Below are positions 51,401-51,815 of a stretch of DNA of 51,815 nucleotides, piece after piece. The notes under the pieces were generated by a model. That model saw only the letters and a list, made by a program, of their open reading frames with translations. It ran no database searches and was not told the origin of the DNA. Made by a program: the position numbers and the translations under genes. How positions within the stretch are numbered: the stretch's first letter is position 1; each line of letters starts with the position of its first letter. The DNA is taken from contig JAJFFD010000002.1 in NCBI GenBank assembly GCA_021776805.1, positions 1-51,815 on the forward strand. The letters run 5' to 3'. The DNA is from Planctomycetota bacterium (GTDB lineage Bacteria; Planctomycetota; UBA1135; UBA2386).

Positions 51401-51714
51401 GCGATGCTGTCTTCCAGGTCAGTGGTCGAGCCGTTCGTGTTCTGATAAAGGACGAAGCTGGGGATCCAGTTGGCGAACGTGCCTTGAGGATTGTCCATCA
51501 GGGCTTGCATCGGACCTGGGATAGAAAGACCGACGCTGACGGTCAGGTTGCAGTCCCCGATGCGCCTATGGGAACCTTGCGAGTCATGGTACTTGGTCCC
51601 GGGATGCCGATGCTCCCGACAAACGTCCGTCTAGTGCGACCCGAAACGGAATTGGAACCCATCCAAGTCGGCGTAGGCAGCGAAGAACTCGTCGTCGAAC
51701 GCGTTCTACGCTGA
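48445..51714 (+). CDS. ECF sigma factor fused to a membrane segment and large extracytoplasmic region
   Basis: A 1089-aa single frame. Residues about 10-75 are sigma region 2 (LARQLVQDVAAADDVVQEAWLAAL) and about 105-165 sigma region 4 (LALPAPYRETILLRYFENAS, helix-turn-helix DIARRLDVPAATVRWRLQKG). Around 200-232 is a membrane helix (IILPVAVAVLLGLGVWAV). The remaining 850 residues are about seven carboxypeptidase-regulatory-type beta domains (GRCVDENGLPLAGSEL; AKVVDQNGSPVSGVSV; GRVLAESGVPQSGVRV; VVDEAGEPVLGSKVEL; GTVIRNGQPAGHAGV; VLIKDEAGDPVGERAL). A sigma factor tied to the membrane with its own outer domain could sense an outside signal without a separate anti-sigma factor. Such fusions are known in planctomycetes. 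Release by proteolysis is one possible mechanism and is a guess. No anti-sigma gene adjoins. Confidence 0.88.
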   Translation: MSYSVQNPTAEALLAHADWAHSLARQLVQDVAAADDVVQEAWLAALRSPPDIGGPMRPWLATVLRNAAGQLRRRSASRSRREKAAARPEALPSAAELVEKAESQRGLVDKVLALPAPYRETILLRYFENASAADIARRLDVPAATVRWRLQKGLALLRELLDAERDGDQRAWAMALLPLARAPWAGLTGSSLKTLGAGSALAITGVLIVKKIILPVAVAVLLGLGVWAVAPMFDDAASGNIDVGSEPFAGTPIALGTGQEDLSADEPVARDRVESQAVAKPRVMTVAVVGRCVDENGLPLAGSELKIRGVARNSDEARGKLGLGLVASATSAKDGSFELRLELAANTYYSLRASLAGMLQTRGPLNDFRESRDPELENVDLGDIVMRRGARMRAKVVDQNGSPVSGVSVIALVGVPSFDGGSPATEYAGRSKPDGSLVFGGDPLLMTGSWEMRTGASREIIAPRRLVVPSDSSEFAVQLVVRDRDRTDSISGRVLAESGVPQSGVRVSALHDDRRLIRSIQSANDGSFRIYGKSDAKEPVIIQVEGTGGLLAAYSEQVNWGTSDLELVMRQATGLDLTVVDESGIAVEDFGVAVAWSGDPYKQAINQVEHEGKQPEGFLRVDGVGRGGTIAVLVWPTEDDFALHMPVNVALPENSRARATVTLPRKRPYSFRVVDEAGEPVLGSKVELVQCDESPLSATTEVYPLESVLWNLNFWNVNPERKDWVLAFLLDSGETDSEGRILLRGPRRDRIGLRVTAEDHPPLILYPVTLTDGEQELTVSEVAALRGMVQPGDLEQRFRPDASKMLPPDRRPGLMLRRVGEGKTTIMTSQGKVIAIADDGSFSVESLKAERVEVVLYWWRQIAENSWQAELMMPPLAVVDLIAGQVHELELDLSAHLPGRLTGTVIRNGQPAGHAGVRLTSRMISPRGFESFQEIAGIETDAEGKFSVGALQVGGYALSLQVFDKDHSETWLSAPDWVQVSTGQESDAVFQVSGRAVRVLIKDEAGDPVGERALRIVHQGLHRTWDRKTDADGQVAVPDAPMGTLRVMVLGPGMPMLPTNVRLVRPETELEPIQVGVGSEELVVERVLR

Positions 51715-51815
51715 CCCTGCTGAACCTCTCAGCGCAGCCAGCAACCCCCTGAGATCCTCTTCCTCCGTCAGCGGATTCATCAGCGTCGTCCGCAGCCACA
51801 ACTCATCACCCAGCC
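51706..51815 (-). CDS. C-terminal end of a PLP-dependent decarboxylase
   Basis: The last 36 codons of a minus-strand gene that runs off the window edge, read as LGDELWLRTTLMNPLTEEED followed by LRGLLAALRGSAGSA and a stop at 51706. The LRTTLMNP-x-T-x-E-D-L pattern is the usual end of group II pyridoxal-dependent decarboxylases (glutamate, aromatic amino acid and similar). It overlaps the end of the convergent sigma-fusion gene by nine bases. The call rests on a short piece. Confidence 0.55.
   Translation of the reverse strand, partial: LGDELWLRTTLMNPLTEEEDLRGLLAALRGSAGSA

Overview
The window looks like a chromosomal segment of a GC-rich, free-living Gram-negative bacterium, most likely a planctomycete of the deep-branching Saltatorellus/Poly30-like type. 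This is an inference. It rests on the secreted beta-propeller protein with a C-terminal GSGCAGTAGTP-type domain at the left edge, an ECF sigma factor fused through a membrane segment to a very long extracytoplasmic region, Tat-type signals on proteins of unknown function, and PQQ-type and carboxypeptidase-regulatory-type secreted proteins. No tRNA, rRNA, CRISPR array, IS element or phage gene was seen.

Left flank (1-4471): the end of a secreted propeller protein. Next comes a minus-strand operon for a group I truncated haemoglobin, a [2Fe-2S]/FAD/NAD reductase and an NsrR-type Rrf2 regulator, with a perfect palindrome in front of it that looks like the NsrR operator. Together these resemble a split flavohaemoglobin for nitric oxide detoxification with its own sensor. 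A small membrane protein and a secreted HExxH protein follow.

Biosynthetic cluster (4720-27216, perhaps to 28793): four plus-strand megasynthase genes encode a hybrid NRPS-PKS. The order is A(Pro-like code)-nMT-T; KS-AT without a carrier protein; KS-AT-ACP-aminotransferase-C-A(Gly code)-T; and docking domain-C-A(Gly code)-KR-T-TE. The first three genes overlap or nearly abut. A cupin/JmjC-type hydroxylase (minus strand) and an SGNH hydrolase separate the third and fourth. Oddities are the missing ACP, an atypical AT motif, a KR that has lost its catalytic Tyr and Asn, and a TE with Cys in place of the nucleophilic Ser. The simplest predicted product is a small N-methylproline-derived beta-amino acid joined to Gly-Gly. 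I do not recognise a known compound with this layout.

Middle (27303-36338): mostly single genes for exported or membrane proteins: a peptidase-like alpha/beta hydrolase, a DUF6265-like protein, an alpha-class carbonic anhydrase lipoprotein, an ankyrin-repeat protein, an FMN glutamate-synthase-like protein, a PQQ-type propeller and a Tat-exported protein of unknown function.

Sugar region (36422-41370): a GT39-type membrane glycosyltransferase, a GT2 glycosyltransferase, and a three-gene minus-strand operon with stop/start overlaps (dehydrogenase, aminotransferase, N-acyltransferase) of the kind that makes acetamido-sugar nucleotides for surface glycans.

Right flank (41454-51815): a sterol-desaturase-type hydroxylase, a VOC protein, a DUF5694-like protein, a membrane-anchored carboxypeptidase-regulatory-domain protein, a DUF1624/HGSNAT-like membrane acyltransferase, a protein of unknown function with a GNAT-like stretch, the sigma-factor fusion, and the extreme C-terminus of a PLP-dependent decarboxylase on the minus strand.
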